A stretch of DNA of 64,000 bases. It comes from Liolophura sinensis. Taxonomy: Eukaryota > Mollusca > Polyplacophora > Chitonida > Chitonidae. Made by a program: the position numbers and the translations under genes. Positions 61,934-64,000 of this stretch are shown in pieces; within the stretch, counting starts at the first letter, position 1; each line of letters starts with the position of its first letter. Where the stretch lies: assembly GCF_032854445.1 (NCBI RefSeq), contig NC_088303.1, forward strand, positions 1,559,501 through 1,623,500, written 5' to 3'. Under the pieces are notes generated by a model. It had not been told where the DNA came from. It saw only the letters and a program-made list of their open reading frames with translations, and ran no database searches.

Positions 61934-62400
61934 ACAGTGTCAATAAGATGCTGAATGATATCGATGAGGTGAAGAGTAGAATTCGCGGAGAGAACAAACT
62001 CATAACATGGGAAAGGCGTCTTTTTACAGAGCGAATGTGTGAGGTTGACAGCAATTCCAGAGAGCAAGTCTTTAAGTATTTTAATGAGAAAGGTCTTCAC
62101 AACAATTTCATTTGCAGGATTTCTCATATCATTTGCAGGAGGACTGAGGGAGAGAATTATTGTCGCATAAATTTATGCAAAAAGGCAGACTGATGCTGCA
62201 GTGCCGAACGAAGAAAGAAGCTACAAACCGTAACTGAGAGGCTAAAGGGTGAATAGGCTTTCAAGGCCGGTTTGCAGGGGAAAGGGGATGTCATGAAAAA
62301 TTTATCGTCCTTTGAGATCTCAGACCGCGAGAGAGAAATGGTCGTTCAGGCAATGGGTCTTAGACATGGTCACTGGCCCAAGTATCAAAATGGTCTATCA
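61934..62400 (+). pseudogene. ZNFX1-like: C-terminal part up to a truncated RZ finger
   Basis: After the SINE the frame resumes with KMLNDIDEVKSRIRGENK, which matches the helical region after the family RYG motif. Stops follow near 62193 and 62250, then ISDREREMVVQAMGLRHGHW and PKYQNG. The family reads GHWFKCPNGH here, so the first zinc ligands of the RZ finger are changed and the rest is gone. Confidence 0.85.
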
Positions 62401-64000
62401 AAACGTACAGTCTATCTGCTATTTCCATTATTAAATAATGGGCAATTATATAACTGTTACGTTACCCCTTTTTGTTGTTAATCAAATGATTTTACCAACT
62501 ATAGCATTTTACTTTTACACCTTTCGTTTTCTGGCGTAACACGCCATTGATATTGTTGTTTTAACGAGTTACCTGTGTGTGACAGCTCGCATCGATTTAC
62601 GGCAAATGACCTTTCGCCCATAAAAGGGTATTTTAGAGTAAAACAAACATCATAGAATATTACTTTTGCTTTTGAAACTTACATTTTTCTAGTATGGCAT
62701 CATCATACTTTGTAAACAAACGTAAAAACACCGGTTTAGAACTTAAATCCGGTAAACCTTGGTCATGGGGGAAGTTTGTACTCTTTACTTCCTTTCTGGT
62801 CTGGAAGTGTTTGAAATAAGCAGTTACATGGTGACGGTTTATTCCGGGTGCTCAGATTTCCTCTACCCAGTATGAATGCCATTGCATGGGTGAAACATTC
62901 TTGAATGCGGCAACAAATACCAATTAAATAATATGCTGTCAGGCAACACAATAGCACCTGAGATAAAAAGAGCCAAATTCCAAGCTTGGTCAGACCAATC
63001 CAAGCTGGAAAATTACGACTTAGAGCACTTTTAAGGTTTGCATTCTCTCCGTAATTGACCGGCAATCCCGAACTGCACGTCTGTTCTCCACAGCCACACG
63101 TCATTACTCGCCTTCGTTCAGCGGTTTATTGATTCATTGCTGTTATGGATTTAACATCCCCAAGGAAGATAATGTAACTGTCTGTTTTTTGATAGTGCCT
63201 TTTATTGAATTTTCTAATATTAAATTATTTAATGAAATCTTGTTTTATTATCTCAAGCTCACCATGAATATGCCTTAATGGGAAACATTTTCGATTAAAT
63301 AACTTGTCAATGAGCATACATGTAATGTTGCATTCATTTGATATGGTCAGATAAATATGGGGCGTGTTCAACATCCTTAAAATCCGTTCTTCATTACATT
63401 TAGCAATATTTTAATATTTTTACATAATCCACGATTTGTTACGTGTGACTCAACACAATGTTTTTATCAAGTAAAAGGTAACCTGAATAGACCATTCAGT
63501 GTTCTTTTAACTGCAGTAGGGTTTTTGTTTTTTTGGCTATAACGTATATATTAGATTAGATCGTCCAAGACTCAATGAAGCCTTCAGTATTTTGTATATG
63601 TGACATATTACTTTCTCATTTAATATCGCATAATAGAAAATTGTCAGGCATATGAAACATCTTAAAATTCGCAAATAGTACTTATGCTATTTGTAAGTTG
63701 TAATTTATCTTGTTTTTTTTTTCTTGTTTTGTTTTGTTTTTTTGTTCGTTTTTGAGTATATTCGTTTAGTTCTGTTTTTTATTCTTGTTGTTTGCTTTTT
63801 TCTTTTGCTTGTTTTTGGCCTTAAATCTTATTTGACTGTGCTTTTATTTTCATTGAATTAGGAGTCGCTATTGTTTGAACATTTACTGGATAGCTTTGAA
63901 AGTTTGAAAGTTTATGATTCTGTAATTATTCGGTGCATTATAGGCAAGAAAAGTCTAAACAGAACCGTTGTATTACAGTTTAACCTTGGTTTTATGTATT
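62401..64000. other. Unassigned AT-rich DNA
   Basis: No gene recognised. It contains an old SINE tail (62836-62935) and a T-rich stretch at 63705-63800. Confidence 0.6.
62836..62935 (+). mobile_element. Old, diverged SINE 3' end
   Basis: GGTTTATTCCGGGTGCTCAG, GGTGAAACATTCTTGAATGC and AATACCAATTAAATAAT align in order with the 3' half of the intact SINE at 42299-42574, with many substitutions. Confidence 0.65.

Larger units (their letters stand above)
58150..62400 (+). pseudogene. ZNFX1-like (NFX1-type zinc finger, SF1 helicase) pseudogene
   Basis: Collinear fragments across 4.2 kb match the order of ZNFX1: armadillo-type N-terminal part, helicase motif I and Ia region, helicase motifs IV-VI, cysteine-rich NFX1 zinc fingers, the post-finger region and the start of the RZ-type finger. 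The family protein is a large RNA helicase acting in cytoplasmic RNA surveillance: antiviral dsRNA sensing in vertebrates and small-RNA inheritance in nematodes. Here the frame is broken repeatedly by stops and frameshifts, Walker A is altered, the Walker B segment is missing, two SINE pieces are inserted, and the C-terminus stops inside the RZ finger. It cannot make a working protein. No intron was needed to align the fragments, so it may be a large exon or a processed copy; I cannot tell which. Confidence 0.88.

Overview
The window is animal nuclear DNA, most likely from a mollusc. The evidence is large introns with GT..AG splice sites, low gene density, many minisatellite arrays, and tRNA-derived SINEs whose 3' tail ends in AAAACACCAATCAAATAAATAAATA, a tail type I associate with bivalves and gastropods. 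The species cannot be named from the sequence alone.

Two genes are recognisable. The first is a complete-looking three-exon aquaporin on the + strand (coding exons 8147-8743, 14861-14941 and 17456-17662; 294 residues). It has both NPA boxes and the classical water-selective filter, and is closest in motif pattern to vertebrate AQP4. The second is a heavily broken copy of a ZNFX1-type gene (NFX1-type zinc finger and SF1 helicase, + strand, about 58150-62400). It carries frameshifts, stops, a damaged Walker A, a missing Walker B region and two SINE insertions, one flanked by a perfect 12-bp target-site duplication.

Layout: 0-2.6 kb holds a 39-bp and a 94-bp tandem array. 2.6-8.1 kb is mostly unassigned, with a 44-bp array, one unrecognised exon candidate and a G-quadruplex motif. 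8.1-17.7 kb is the aquaporin gene. 17.7-21.3 kb is intergenic. 21.3-40.7 kb is a head-to-tail series of related 3.7-5 kb units, two of them (about 25.8-30.8 and 30.8-35.8 kb) almost identical. These units carry a conserved minus-strand exon-like block, open in one unit and frameshifted in three. 40.9-42.6 kb holds two SINEs. 42.6-53.5 kb is a cluster of five unrelated minisatellites (125/16, 50, 31, 73 and 30 bp). 53.5-58.1 kb is largely unassigned, with an exon candidate on the minus strand. The ZNFX1-like pseudogene follows, and the last 1.6 kb is AT-rich and featureless apart from an old SINE tail.

The genes do not form a pathway. The aquaporin is an ordinary housekeeping or osmoregulatory gene. 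The ZNFX1-like copy is a dead member of a family linked to antiviral and small-RNA biology. The rest is dominated by tandem duplication. I found no clearly new working system. The best leads are the tandem units with the conserved exon, the E-box-bearing satellite arrays and a short candidate secreted peptide at 39964.
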